A stretch of DNA of 64,000 nucleotides from Tetrahymena elliotti 4EA (taxonomy: Eukaryota; Ciliophora; Oligohymenophorea; Hymenostomatida; Tetrahymenidae). The translations under genes and the position numbers were made by a program. The notes beneath the pieces were generated by a model that worked only from the letters and a program-made list of their open reading frames with translations, was not told the DNA's origin and did not search any database. Where the stretch lies: the NCBI GenBank assembly GCA_000231825.2, contig JH720353.1:305993-369992 (forward strand). The letters run 5' to 3'. Positions 1-13,764 of the stretch are shown piece after piece (position 1 is the stretch's first letter; each line of letters opens with the position of its first letter).

Positions 1-506
1 GAATATTTTATTTGAAGAATGAATGAATTGATTAACAAATAAATAGTCATCAGATCAGAGAATAGATGTTTTATCAAATTTATTAATATAGAGACAGAAG
101 ATTCCCTTTTCCTATTTTAATGTTAATATTAATATGTATGTTGTTGTATCATGATATTTTAAATAAAGTGATTAAGATTCTATTTGATATTTAATAGATA
201 GATTAATAAATAACAAGAACATATCTATTCATTTAATCATGCATTCTGGTGTGTATGTGTTATTTTGCAAACAAGCAAATGAATAAATAAATGATCCCTT
301 TTATTCATTTTATTTATTATGAATATATCTTTTTGTATAGGAAAATTTAAAAATAAATTTCTTTTGCTTATTTTTTTTCAAAACAGAAAAAAACTAATTA
401 ATAAATAAATAAAAAAAATAATTAAAAATCATATCTAAGGAATCACCATCGATTTCAAAAGTATTAAAAGCTAAATTCAACATTAAAGCAAGTAAACAAA
501 ACCAAG
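1..506. other. AT-rich upstream region of the Rpn1 gene
   Basis: No coding pattern is visible. The stretch is dominated by A/T with scattered GAATGAATGAAT-like runs and poly(A)/poly(T) tracts, and it becomes A-rich just before the start codon at 507. It presumably holds the Rpn1 promoter and leader, but I cannot point to a defined element. Confidence 0.5.
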
Positions 507-3500
507 ATGTCCGACAAAAACAAAATGGAGGAAGAAAAGCCTGTTGCTGAGTAACCTAAGAAAAACAATAAAAAAGATAAGAAGGAGAAGGAAGACGAAC
601 TTGTAAAACAATTTTCATAATTCAATAGTTAATCAAGGAGAAGAATATTTATTTTACTGCTAATTAATGATCAAAATGAAGTTAAAATGTGCGTTTTAAA
701 AACAAGCAGATCTAAAAACAAATTAATTGTCACTAATCTGAGATGGAAATAAAATACCATCTTGAAATTTTTTGAAAATAAATGACAGCTATTTTAACTT
801 GAATAAAAAGTTTTTTCTACTTAAAATGAATCTTCTCCTTCTCTATTTAAAACATAAAACAAAAAGATTTAAGAAATAATATTAATTTTTTTAATTTTAT
901 TAAGAGCGAAGACGATAAAAAGTTGAAGGAAAATATAGAGTTGTGGGTACTTAGAATATAGGATGTCGATACTAATATAGCTAGTCTTGCCCTTGGTTAA
1001 TTAAGAGAAGAAGTCAGAAAAACTACTACTTCAATGACTTCAGTTCCTAAGCCTTTTAAGTTCTTAAAGGCCCACTATGAAGGTTTGTCAAAATTCTATG
1101 AAGGAAGCCCTGCTTCTTAGTTTAAAGTAAATTAATTAAATACATTTAAGATTTGAAAATGATATTAATGCTTTTTTTTCTGAAAAAAATTAGAAAGAAT
1201 TAGCTGATTTCTTATCAGTCATTTCCATGACTATGGCAGAAAGAGGAAAACAAATCTCTCTCAGATATTTAAAGGAAGGTACTCTCAAGGATTTCAAAAA
1301 TTGGGGTTATGAATATCTTAATCATTTATCTGCTGATATTGGATAAACGTAAATAAAAAGAAATTTAAGAATTATTTATTTCAAATAATCCTTTTTATTG
1401 ATCAGAAAATAAATGAATTTTTAAATATAAATAAACTAGATACAACTAGCGTATTGAAAATAAGGAAAATACTGATGATCTTATTCAGTTAGTTGAAGAT
1501 ATAGTTCCCTACTTTGTTGAAAACAATGCTGAGCATGATGCTGTTGATTTACTTCTTGAAGTTGACAAGCTTAATTTTATTAAAAGAGTAACGAAATATT
1601 TAAATATCAACAATATATTATTTAAAATAAGCAAGAATAGCCTTCCATTATTTCATTAACTCATTCAAATACAATGGATGTTTATTGATTAATTATTTTT
1701 TATTTAAATAATAGTTCGTAAACAAAGAAAATTTCGAAAGAATCTCTTTGTATTTACAGCAATGTTGTTAGTATTGTGTTGATTAATAGGAAATGGAAGA
1801 AACCTTAAAAGTTAATTATGAAATAGCATTAGGACTTTAACTTTATGTAAGCGCTTTGAGATTGGCTATTAAGTTAGATGATATTGAAAAAATTAAAGAA
1901 GTATATTCAAGCTGCCAAGATAAGATTATATTAAAATAACTCTGCTATCTTATTGCCAGACAAAGAATTGTTCTCAGTGAATTAGATCTTGATGAACAAC
2001 TTTTGAAAATTGCTTCTAACTAGCATCTCACTGATTTTTATATGCGTTTTGCCAAAGAATTAGATGCCTTAGAACCTAAGAAGCCTGAATAAGTATATAA
2101 ATCAGTTCTTGAAGATAGCAAAGCATAAATTGAATCTTTGAATGCTAACATAGCTGATACTTATGTCAATGCATTCGTTAATATGGGTTGCAAGAAAGAT
2201 ACCCTTATGGTTGTTCCTAAGACTGAAAAACCTTGGATTTATAACTTAAAGAAAACTGGTATTGCTGCTGCAACTGCTTCTATTGGTTTAATTGATATGT
2301 GGGATATTTAATCAGGTAAAATACAAATTTATTCAATGGCACAAAAAATTTTGAATTTAAATAAAAAGAAATTAAAATTAATGTTTGAAATAAATAGGTA
2401 CTGATCATATCAACGAATATCTTAATCTTACTGACGGTTATGGTAAATAAGGTGCTTTAATTGGTATTGGTTTGTTCTCAAGTGGTATTGTTGATGAAAA
2501 CTACACAGCTAAGGCCTTGCTTGAAAGCGAGTTAGAATCTAAGGATGAACTTTGCAAACTTGGTGCTATTATTGGTTTGGGTATGGCTTATGCAGGTAGT
2601 GCTAATGAAGAATTAAAGGCCATCTTTGAACCTATTTTCTAAGACTCAAATAATAAATTATAAATTACAGCTTTTGCTGCTTTGAGTTTGGGTTTGATTT
2701 TTGTTGGTAAATGTGATGAAGATATTTCCTAATGGATTATTTAAACTCTTGCTGAATATGCATCTGGCACTGAAAAGTATCTTGATTCTCATTTAGCTAG
2801 ATACTTTGCTGTCGCTATGGGTCTTCTCTTCTTAGGTTAATAAGAAAGAGCTGAACCAACAATCGAATGTATGGGTATCGTAGAACACGAATTTGGTAAT
2901 TCTTTTTTTTAATCTAACTTAAAAAATAAATTCAAAATATCTTAAAAGAAATTCTTTTAATTTTCATCAAAAAATCATTAAATAAGTTGAATTAATTTTC
3001 ATGATTGCTTTGAGATTATTTAGCAAAATCTAAATTTAAATTTATTATAAAAAAAGCTAAATACTGTGAAATCACTATTGAAGGTTGTGCTTATGCTGGT
3101 AGTGGTAATGTTTTAAAAGTATAAAAGATGTTGCATCACTGCACCAAGAAAGTAGAAGAAGATAAGGTATTTATTTTATTTATATATTTATTTACTTTAA
3201 TTTTCAAAATTAATCTTATAAATTTGTATAAAAAGTCTGCTTTCTAACAAGCTGCTATTATTTCTCTTGCTTTGATTAGTTCAAGTGAAGGTATTGGTAA
3301 CGAAATGGCTCATCGTTCTTTAAATCATATTTTATAATACTGTGAATTGCCTGTTAAGAGAGCAGTTCCTTTGGCTCTTGCCATTTTAAATATTTCAAAT
3401 CCCAAAATTAATGTGATGGATCTTCTTTTAAAATTCAGTCATGATGATGACTAAGAACTCAGTTAAAGAGCTATTTTCTCTATGGGTATTACTGGAGCAG

Positions 3501-4233
3501 GTACCAATAACTCAAGATTAGCTGATATTTTGAGAAATTTATCATCAACTTATAAGTAAGATAGTAGCAATAAATTCTTTATTAGAATTGCTCAAGGTTT
3601 AGTATAAATGGGAAAGGTAAAAATTAATATTATTGATATTTTCTGAAAAATTTTAATTATGTAATTTTAAAATTAATTAGGGTATGGTCACATTACAACC
3701 TTACTATTCTGATAAATTCTTGTTAAACAAGGTTGGATTAGCTGGTATAATTACTGTTGTTCACTCTTTAATGGATACTAAATCAGTATTTGGTGATTAA
3801 CATTACACTATGCTTTATCTTGGTTTAGCTGCCTATCCTCGTATGCTCTTTACAGTAAATACTTCAAATCAAATATTTAAAATTTGGTTTTAAATTATTC
3901 ATTTCTTAAAAAGGTTGATGAAAATGGTGAAAATAAGCCTATTGATGTCAGAGTTGGACAAGCTGTAGATGTTGTAGGTCAAGCTGGTAAGCCTAAGAAA
4001 ATTACTGGTTTCTAAACCCATCAATCACCTGTCCTTATCAGCTATGGTGAAAGGTATAAAATTAGATTATCTTTAATACATTTAACTATAATTAAAAATT
4101 TTAAAATAGAGCTGAATTAGGAAGTGATGAATATATTCCATTATAAGCTACAGTCCTTGAAAATATAATCATAGTATAGAAAAACCCTGATTATGTTCCT
4201 GAAGAAGAAAATAAAAATAAAAAAAAGTAGTGA
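507..4233 (+). CDS. RPN1: 26S proteasome regulatory subunit Rpn1 (PSMD2 homologue)
   Basis: Non-ATPase scaffold of the 19S proteasome base, which docks ubiquitin receptors, shuttle factors and Ubp6/USP14. Exon 1 (507-602) gives a short Lys/Glu-rich N-terminus. After a 302-nt intron the family block begins, including [19 protein letters not shown]. Further on are the proteasome/cyclosome repeats, for example [26 protein letters not shown] and [13 protein letters not shown]. The C-terminus reads [13 protein letters not shown] and ends in a short lysine-rich tail before TGA (4231-4233). About ten introns split the gene. The exon pattern between roughly 1590 and 1715 is the least certain part. 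TAA and TAG occur in frame throughout as Gln. Family identity is very secure; exact splice sites are by eye. Confidence 0.93.
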
Positions 4234-5333
4234 AAAATTGAGTAAGAACCAAAATTCTTCTAATCAAATAAATTTAAGAAAAACAAAGTTATTGATTTAG
4301 AATGAAAGAAGAAACATGCAAGTAAGCAAACAAACAAACACAAATAAACAAAGAATCGTTTTGTATTTATAATTTTATAATAGGAGAAAAGAAATCCATT
4401 ATTTATACATGTATACATCTTGTCTTAAAAGCCTTTAAACCAAAATTAAATTAAAAAAATTGCAATCAACTAAATAGTTTTTTTTAATATTTATTAAAAA
4501 TTTAAATTAAAATTTTTCTTTTACATTTCTTAAAATAATAATTGAAATTAATTCTAAATTTATTTATCAAGTTAAAACAAATTATTCTCTCGTTAAATTT
4601 ATGGTCTTCTTTAAGAATTTAAAAGATGTTGAATATTTTAATTCTACTTAATGGTTATTATCTTTAGTTTTAAGCCTCTATTTTAAAGAAAAAAACAATT
4701 TAAATTTAACAAAATAAATAGAAATGCTTGTGTATTCACCTTTTATTTAGAGCTTTTAATTGAGAAATATATTTAAATTAATAAAACTTGGAATGAACAA
4801 ATATTTTATAATAGATATTTTAATTTTAAATATTTCGGGAACACATACATACCCAGATGCACCTATGCCTAATTTATAAAAGCAGGATTAAATTATTCCA
4901 AATGAAAAAGGAGAAAAGATACAAGATCATTCGCTTTTTATTTTATATTATGTGCAAAGAAGGAATTCAAAAACAAAGCAAAACAACAAAACAATTTAAC
5001 AAGCAACCAAGCAAATATTATTTTGTGTATGAATGAAAATTTAAATAGAAATGAATGATATTGTAAAATATATAGATGCATATGAATGAATATCCTTAGA
5101 AAGCAATACAGATAAATAGTATTGTCTTAATTTGAGCAATGGGCAATATTGGCATATGAATGGAAGGAAAGATGAAGGAAATGAATTGAAAAAATGCAAA
5201 AATGAATGAAGTGAGAAATAAGAGAAGGTAAATATTGATTAGATATAAAAAAGATCTAAGGATAAAAAACCAAAATAAAGAAATCAAAAATTATTAAATC
5301 AAAAAAAAAGAAATTAAAAGAAGAAAAAAGGAA
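4234..5333. other. Intergenic region between RPN1 and ubiquitin-L40
   Basis: Contains the Rpn1 3' flank and the promoter/leader of the ubiquitin fusion gene. Repeated GAATGAATG-like motifs occur around 5030-5210, and an A-rich purine leader runs from about 5280 to the start codon. A 63-codon minus-strand frame at 5096-5287 is hydrophobic and A/T-driven and is not supported as a gene. Confidence 0.5.
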
Positions 5334-5723
<390 letters not shown>

Positions 5724-7949
5724 GAAAATTAATCAAAATAAAGGATATAAATAAATATATAGGTTGTTATTATACTCTATCAAGGAATTGCAACTAATGA
5801 CCAAAATTATTTTAAATTTACTATTAAATTATCGCCAAAGCAGGCACATGCAATTAAATTAATTTTGTGTTCGTGTTTTCTTAATTTTTTAATATTTAAA
5901 TTCATCCACACACTTTTAAAACTCCCTTAGTACTTCCATTAACATACTTACATACACACATTTATTTATTCTGGTAATTTAAGCTAAAAGCAATCACTTT
6001 ACTATTGAAAATTCTACTCTCAATTGACCAATTTCGCTTTTTTATGTTTTGTAGTTTCAAATTTAAAATGTTTTCTGTGTTTTTAGAGTTAATTCTATCT
6101 ACTTCTCCTAAAAAATGACTTAATTATTTAACTCCTATATGTGACAGTTTGCAAAACATAAATACTCAAATTAATATTTAATTTTATCAACTAAACCTCT
6201 CCTTTGTTCTTTCCTTTTGATTTGAATTTATAATATCAATATTTTACTTTGTTTTACAAATTTCCTTTGCACAATTTGCACAAGAATTATTATAAAGTTT
6301 TTCTATTTCTAATAATAAACAGTTGGTTGACATAGAATACTTTTTTAATTTTATTCTTTAAAAAAAGATGTCATATATGAAATATTTTCTTTATCCCTCA
6401 CATTAAAAAGTATTTAGACTTACTAATTTTGATTTGATAAATCTATGCTAACTTAGTGAGCTCAGTTTTTAATCATTATTAAATTATCTTAAAAAACTCT
6501 TGAAAATTAACTTATCTAAAATAATAATATTTTTCAATCTTTTTAGTTTGAAAGAGATTAAATTTAAAATATTTTCACACAGCCAATGTAAGGTATTTTC
6601 AAAACAATTTAATAAAAATAAACCAAAAGAACACAAAAAATCTTCAATATTCTATTTTCAAAATTTATTAATTAAAATTTAACTAAACTAATTAATTGTT
6701 AATTTTTTTATCAAAATAGTATAAAATATTAAATTTTCAGAAATAATTTTAAATATTTATTTTTTTAAGTAAGTGAAGATTTAACAAACAAATGACACTG
6801 CTTAAAATTTTGATAAAGGTATGTCCAAAATAAATAAAATAAGGTTGATATAAATTATAAAGAAAAATAAGGAAAAATTATAATAGAAAATTAAGAAAAT
6901 ATTATTAAAATGAAAAAATAGATAGAATATTATGTTTAATAATTAAAATTATTTTTAGGATTTTATAAATAAAACAAGATGATATTTCTCTATTTTAAAG
7001 ACTAATATCTTTTAAATACTCAAAAACTTAAAATTAAAAATAATAGTATTTAATTTAATTTAATTAAAAAAGCATAAATTAATGATTTGCAAATAGAAAG
7101 AATATGAAGATTCTATTTTTAAAATATTAAATATTTTATTTACTTTTTGACAAAAAAATTTATTTTAAAAATAATAAAATTAATGCTTGAATATTAAAAC
7201 TTAATTAACAATAATAAATCCAGTATTTCATGAATTTATTTTGATAAATTATTATCTTTTCAATAAACTTCAAGTATTTATTTTGTTAAATTTTGATTTT
7301 TTTCTTTTTGAAATGTCTATTTCCTTATTATTTTCTAAAAGATATAAAGCTGAATAAAAACGTTTCAAATGAAAATAAATAATTTAGGTTTATTAAATGT
7401 TTTAAATTAATAATAAATTAGTAAATACCTGCATAATATTATATTTATTAATTAAACATTTTTTATAATTTATTTTTAATAAATAAAATAAGCAAGCCTC
7501 CCTCTTTATTTTTAAATGTAAGAATTATATTAGTAAATAATTTAGAAGGGAAATGGAGAGAGAATAAAAATTAAAAAAAGATATTATAATTATTTAGATA
7601 GAAAAATACTAGTTAGATTAAGTAGAATTAAATAAAATGTATTTGTTTATTCTGTTTTAACCAAATTTTATCTTAAATAAATGATCAATCAATTACCTAC
7701 CTACTTTTGATGCTAATTAATTAAGAGTATATAGTATTCAAATGATCATAAATCTAAAAAAATAAATTATTCTTTAGATAATAATTATTAATCAAATATT
7801 AATAAGTTAGTATTAAATTAAAAAATTAAACTTTCATCCAGTACATTCTTTCATCAATACATACTCACCTTTCTATAAGGCTATAAGGAAACAACATATT
7901 ATACAAGAGTAAGTCAATTCAATTTTGATTGGCAAAATACTTAGGTGGG
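5724..7949. other. 2.2-kb AT-rich intergenic region
   Basis: Downstream flank of ubiquitin-L40 and upstream flank of the cyclic-nucleotide-binding gene. I find no conserved protein on either strand. A 60-codon plus-strand frame at 6500-6682 is low-complexity Lys/Asn/Phe and looks like chance. No tRNA-like cloverleaf was seen. Confidence 0.5.
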
Positions 7950-10900
7950 ATGTCAGATAATATAGAAGTAGATATCAATTATGATGTATGATGTTAAATC
8001 ATTTTTAAAGCAAAACAAATTATCTTTTCTTTTTGAGCTTGATTGAAATTAATATTATGGTTTTTTTAAAACAGATAATTTATAACATCGTTTAGAAAAA
8101 TCCAAAGGATAGAAATCCAGAAAATATAAAGTATTTGATGAGTTTACCTGTATATATATTAAGGGAATAGACAAACCCTTATGCTCAGCTCTACGCAAGA
8201 TATTTTGAATATGAAGAGCACAAACAGAACAAATAAATTTTTGCTTCAAGTAAATTAATGTTAGAACTATTAAAAAATAAAATGAAATATTACTTAAGCT
8301 CTCAGTTTGAAAGCAACAATAAGAGATATTATTAATTTTGTGTTAATAAAAAGAGTAGAAGAAGAATGGGATTTATTGGGTTATTGAAGGAGAATTAGCT
8401 GTTTACAATAAAAAGAACATTATAGTTAGAGCTTATAAAAACCTAGATTATATGAACTAGACCGATATTATGAATGAATTTGAAGACTTTTAAGAAGTAA
8501 GAGCTCTTGAAAACACCAAAATTGGTTACATTTCAGACAGAACTATTACAGAAGTTATAGAGCCTCTAAAAAAAGAATAAAGATGGTAGCTCCATGATTT
8601 CTTATCATGCACACCTTTGCTCTCTAGTTGGACATTCAATCAAATAAAATTTTTGCTGACCTTTTTTAACACTTTAACTTTTGGTAAAAACTCATATGTA
8701 TTCTAAGAAAAATAAGAGAGCTCTGCCGTCTACTTTGTTAAAGATGGTTTGTTTGATGTAAGAATTTTGACTATATATACTTTAAATATGACAAAAAGCT
8801 TTTGGGGTTATTAATTTTTAATTCAGTAAGTAGCTTAAAGGGTTGAGCATATATATATAATTCAAGAATTAGGAAATTCATTTATTTATATTCATTAAGA
8901 TTTAAATAGCTTAGATATCTAGAATAATAAGTTAATTTTGCTAAGCTTTCTCTTTTCTTGTTATTTATTTATTGGTTCATTAAGTCTTTAACTTGAACCC
9001 AATGAATTAATTCATTCATTCATCCTTTTATTTATTTAAAATCCAATTACACTTTTTCAGATATACTAACACCTATTTAAATTTATAATAACCAGCCAGT
9101 CGATACTTAATTTTTATCTATTTTCATAAAAATCCTACAAACTATAAAAAATAATTTAGGCCATTCAAAAATAACTATTATATATTGAGGATTTACTTAA
9201 CCCTAATTTAAAAGATTATTTTCCCCTAATGATTTATTTTATTGTAGAAAATATTTAATTAATTTTTTGAAAAATTTAAAATAGATTAGAAAGAATTTCA
9301 ATGGGGCTTCTGATTATGAAGAAAAAGTTTCAAAAGAAGGAATAATTATTAAGGATCTTCCTTTATCTAAAATATAAAAGCTTCAGATGAAAGAGTTTAA
9401 AGTAAAAAAAATATTTTAAAATCTTTATTTTATGCTATTATTTTAATTAAAGATTAGTAGCTTGAATTTAGGAGATTATTTTGGAGAAGAAGATGCCTTA
9501 GATGGCAATAATAGATCATTTTCAGTTTTATGTAACTCTTTATAAGGAGAGGTTGTCTACATTTCAACTGAAAATTTTATTGAATTTATTTATAAGGATC
9601 TCTTTTGTAGGTCTTTGATTGATTAAAAGAAAAAAAAGAAAGAGTAACTTTTTCAAAAGAGAGAGATCAATATTAAAGGTTCATTGAGTAATTATGGAAA
9701 TTTTTTAGTTAATGAGCACTTTAATAAAAATTTGGATTAAATTATTACTGAATTGGCTATTTAACCTTAGGTCAAAACATTTAATGAGTAACAATTTTCT
9801 AGCTTTAATTCTTTATTAATTCTATTCAAAGATAACAAAAGGAATAAGTTATTAAGTAGATGTAATCGTTAACTAATATTCCAGGTGCAAGTCCTAGAAG
9901 AAATAGAGGTTTGATAAGAAATGAAACTTTAGCTGATATTGAGGAATTAAGTGAAGAAGCAATTGCTAAAATGGTTAATAATAATCTTTTCAGTAAAAAG
10001 AGAGTTCAAACTGAGTAAAGAATTGAAGACATATAAGATGGTCCTGAAAGATAAATATTTATGGTTTAAGATGATGATAATAAAATTTAAAATCCTGACT
10101 AAATTTAAAATAGAGTTGATGAAATAGTAAAAATGAACAAATTGGGTAAGTAAAACTTTTTATATGATTGGAGGAATAAGAAAAATAAAGATCCATCTCA
10201 TAATCGTATTACTTCAGAGCAGTATTAAAAGGATCCTATGGAGGAATATGGATCTAATGCACCTTCATAGCCTGCTGAAAGAATGTCCTACCCAAATAAT
10301 TTTAATAATGAATATTATTTAGATGATGACCTAGGGAGTTCTCCAAGAAGACTACAAAAAAATTCTAGCAATAGTCCTATGCAGAGAGCTAACACAAAAT
10401 ATTTGTTTTCAAATATTCCAAATTAAAATTCCTCACCTCATTCACCAAGAATAGTTTCAATGACTGATTTGTTTAAATTTAACACTGACAACACAACATC
10501 AGAAGAATAATATAAAATAGAAAAACTTCCTTTCCCTTAAATATCAGAAAGAAATTCATCATAATAAAATACAGGTCGTTTAATTAACATAGTACCAACA
10601 GCTTAAAAGCCTTTGCAAAAATAAAGTACATTAACTTTACAACTAACAGATAGATAAAAATCTTAAGTAAAATTATAAAATTAAAATGAATAAAATCAGA
10701 ATCCTAACTATTAGATGGTAGATCAATAGGGTATCCGCTAAATAACTAACCAATCATCTAATTAGGAATTAAATTCTGAAAACAATTTATATAGAAAACT
10801 TTATAGTAGCAGCTAATCACCCTCTCGTAATGAGAAAAGTAATTTTATTTCATTTTTAAAAATATTTTAATTTATTGATAATTAAAGTGCCTGAAAGAGA

Positions 10901-12836
10901 CTCAACTAAAATGAAAAAAATTATGGAGTAGATGGATGATAAGTTTTAAATGCATCATTCAAATCTATAAAATTAATGTCAAAACTTTTTTACAAATTCT
11001 GCATAGAACAACAACAACTAAGCCTAGCAAAAAGGAGTAGTATAAAATTCATCTAAATCTTCTGAATTGAAAAACTGTTTAACCTAATAAGAATAATAAC
11101 TAGATGAATTACAACAAGATGCAATACAGTTAAAAAACCAAAGTTCTTCAGGAAGCTCTAACCAAAATTAATAAAAAATCAATGTGAGGATTTAAACCTT
11201 TGAACTCAAAGATATTTAAATGGCTCAGCCTTAAATTTAGAAAAAAACTAACAATTTGGATTCCTCTTCCCCAACATATAAATTTATGGAATCTCCACAA
11301 TTTACTGGGTAGAGAAGCTCTTAAGATACTGCTAAGGCTTCAACTAAAAATAGTAATAACTCCAAATTAGGACTTTCAAGCTCACCAAGACTAAAAAACA
11401 TCAGCAGTACCAGTTTTACTAGCAATCTTTTTAACTAACCTAATAATAGTAGAATTAATAAAAACATTTCTTTTGTGGATAAAATTCGCAGCAATGTAAA
11501 AGGAAGCTTTTCTAATGATAAAAATAACTACTTTAAGTAAGCAAGCAATGATACACCCATTTAATTAGACAAACCTAGCTTAGTCCAAGGAACTAAATCT
11601 GTGAGCACAGTTTTTAATGACAATAAAAATAACTAAAACTTAACTAAGAAGTCAACTTTAAACGATTTGTATATCTCGCACTTTTAGAAATAGTAAAGCA
11701 TAGACTAAAACGATGACGATGATTATTATGATCAGAAAAATTCTTTGAGTTTGATTCAAGAAGACTAAAATACATTTAATTTTAAGCCAAATGCACAAAC
11801 ATTCAATTTTATTAATAGCTCAATAGAAGATAACAACTAATAATTTAGGAGTCCGAATATGAACCGTCCATTAAGTTCCGAAAGAAAAGAAAATTCAGCT
11901 TTTTAAAATGGATATGATTTTGCTAATATCTAATCAAAGACAACATAAAACCAAGATTTATCTAGCAGGAGACTTTTATTCTATAAAACTAATACAAACT
12001 TTTAAAATAACAAATAATAATTTTAAGCTGTTAATCGTTAAGCAGCAGTATAGAACCAGCATCTATCTTAGAAGCTTTTATCAGAAAGATATCAAAAGTT
12101 TAAATTATAGCATAGTTAAATAAAAAAACATAACCCATCATAAACAAATTAATAAAACTCATCTTCTAACTACTAAATAGAAGATATTAATAACAAATAA
12201 ACTGTACCAAGCCTTTAAAACATTTCATAAGTTAATAATTATGGAGGTAATTTTAGTCACAATTTAATTTCTAATCAAACAGCTGATAGATAAAATCCTA
12301 ATGATTCAGCCAGTGAAAATATGTTTTATTATAGTAACAAAGGATAAAAAATTATTACAAATAAGACCCCTGTTAAATAAGAAAATTATTTCAGTAATCC
12401 TAATCCATTTTAGAAAAGGGCAAAAAGCTAAAACGTTTTGCCTCCAACGAATAATTACAATGATTTTAAATAAACACAAAAAGAGCATCTTGCTTCTCCT
12501 TAAGACCACTTACAAAAACTCTTAGATAAAAAAGAAAAAATGTTTAGAAAACATTTGTTTTCATCTCAAGGAGGACAAAGCCAAATTTTACAATAAAGTA
12601 GCAACGAAAATAACAACCCCTATTTCAACACTTATATTTAGTTAGATTATATGAATGCCTATAAAATTTCATAATAAGTAAAATTAAAACCTTAACATGG
12701 CAGTAATTTATCTGCTACTTCACAAGTTATTAAGTATGTTCAGATATCTCCAGATAAATAAAAAAAAGCAGATAATTCTGAAAAATATCAACCAAGAAGT
12801 GGTACTAGAAATAGTAATCGTTTATTAGTTTCTTGA
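7950..12836 (+). CDS. Cyclic-nucleotide-binding-domain protein with long Asn/Gln/Ser-rich tail
   Basis: The protein starts MSDNIEVDINYD, then an 89-nt intron (7986-8074), then IIYNIVQKNPKDRN, an entry helix common in ciliate cNMP-binding-domain proteins. A cNBD-like unit follows (VIEGELAVYNKK ... SSAVYFVKDG). A second unit carries the phosphate-binding cassette: GDYFGEEDALDGNNR keeps the Phe-Gly-Glu and an Arg, so ligand binding is possible. From about 9870 to TGA 12834-12836 the protein is a ~950-residue low-complexity tail of Asn, Gln and Ser with no recognised domain. Exons near 8250-8380 are uncertain: one open frame runs through, but the best domain match needs an intron or frame change there. 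Likely a ciliate-specific cNMP-responsive protein; effector function unknown. Confidence 0.78.
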
Positions 12837-13764
12837 ATGATCTTGAAAATTAAAAGATAATCTTAGTCCATTAATATAAAAATTTAAATTTTAAAAAGTA
12901 GTTAGTAAGCAATTCATATCAATATTTTCAAAAACACCAAACAATCTAATCATTTTAAAAATAAATAAATATATTCATGAAAGTTATTCGAATTTTAAAT
13001 TCTTTTTTAGTTATTTAAACAATTTTAAGTATCTAAATATGGGTCTCTTTAGCATTAGTTTTGAAATAATTTAAAAAGTAATATTCTTAGAGCTATTAAA
13101 GAAAGGTATTTATTTATGAATCACAAACTGAATAAGTTAAACAAATTTAAATATAATATTTATTTTTAGAAGCAATATATAGAATTCTAAAAATTAATAA
13201 TGAAATAGCCATAATTGATATTTATTAAAATGTATGATTTTTTTTTAAAAAATAACTCTTTGCCATTTTTTAATTTTAGAAAATTAAATAAATCTCTAAT
13301 TGAAAAGTTTTATTGAAAATAATAATAAATAGAAATAACACAAAAATTAATTAAAAGAGTTATTAAAATAAGATTATCAAAAATTAATAATGAAGTATAC
13401 ATTATAAATATCTAATACGTTTTATTAGAGATTAATTACTAATTATCCAATAAAAACAATTAGATTATCAAATTATAAAAATTTCAATTATTATTAAAAG
13501 TAAATTATAAATTTATAAAGATTATTTAAGTTTGCGAAATTTATGTTTTTAAGAATAAAAACCTTTATATTTTGAATCAGTGATATTTTTAATTCAAATA
13601 GCGAGATAGATAGATATTTATTTATAAGAATTACCACATATATTAAAAAGAGTATTCAAAATTTCAAAATCACAAATTAAATCTTTGTAAAAATTTTTAT
13701 TATTTAAAATTTTCACTAATTGCTTAGATTACTTTTCATTATAACAAAAGATAATAAATTACTC
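12837..13764. other. AT-rich intergenic region
   Basis: Flank between two plus-strand genes. Only poly(A)/poly(T)-rich sequence with a GATAGATAGATA run near 13600 is visible. No coding or RNA signature was found. Confidence 0.5.
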
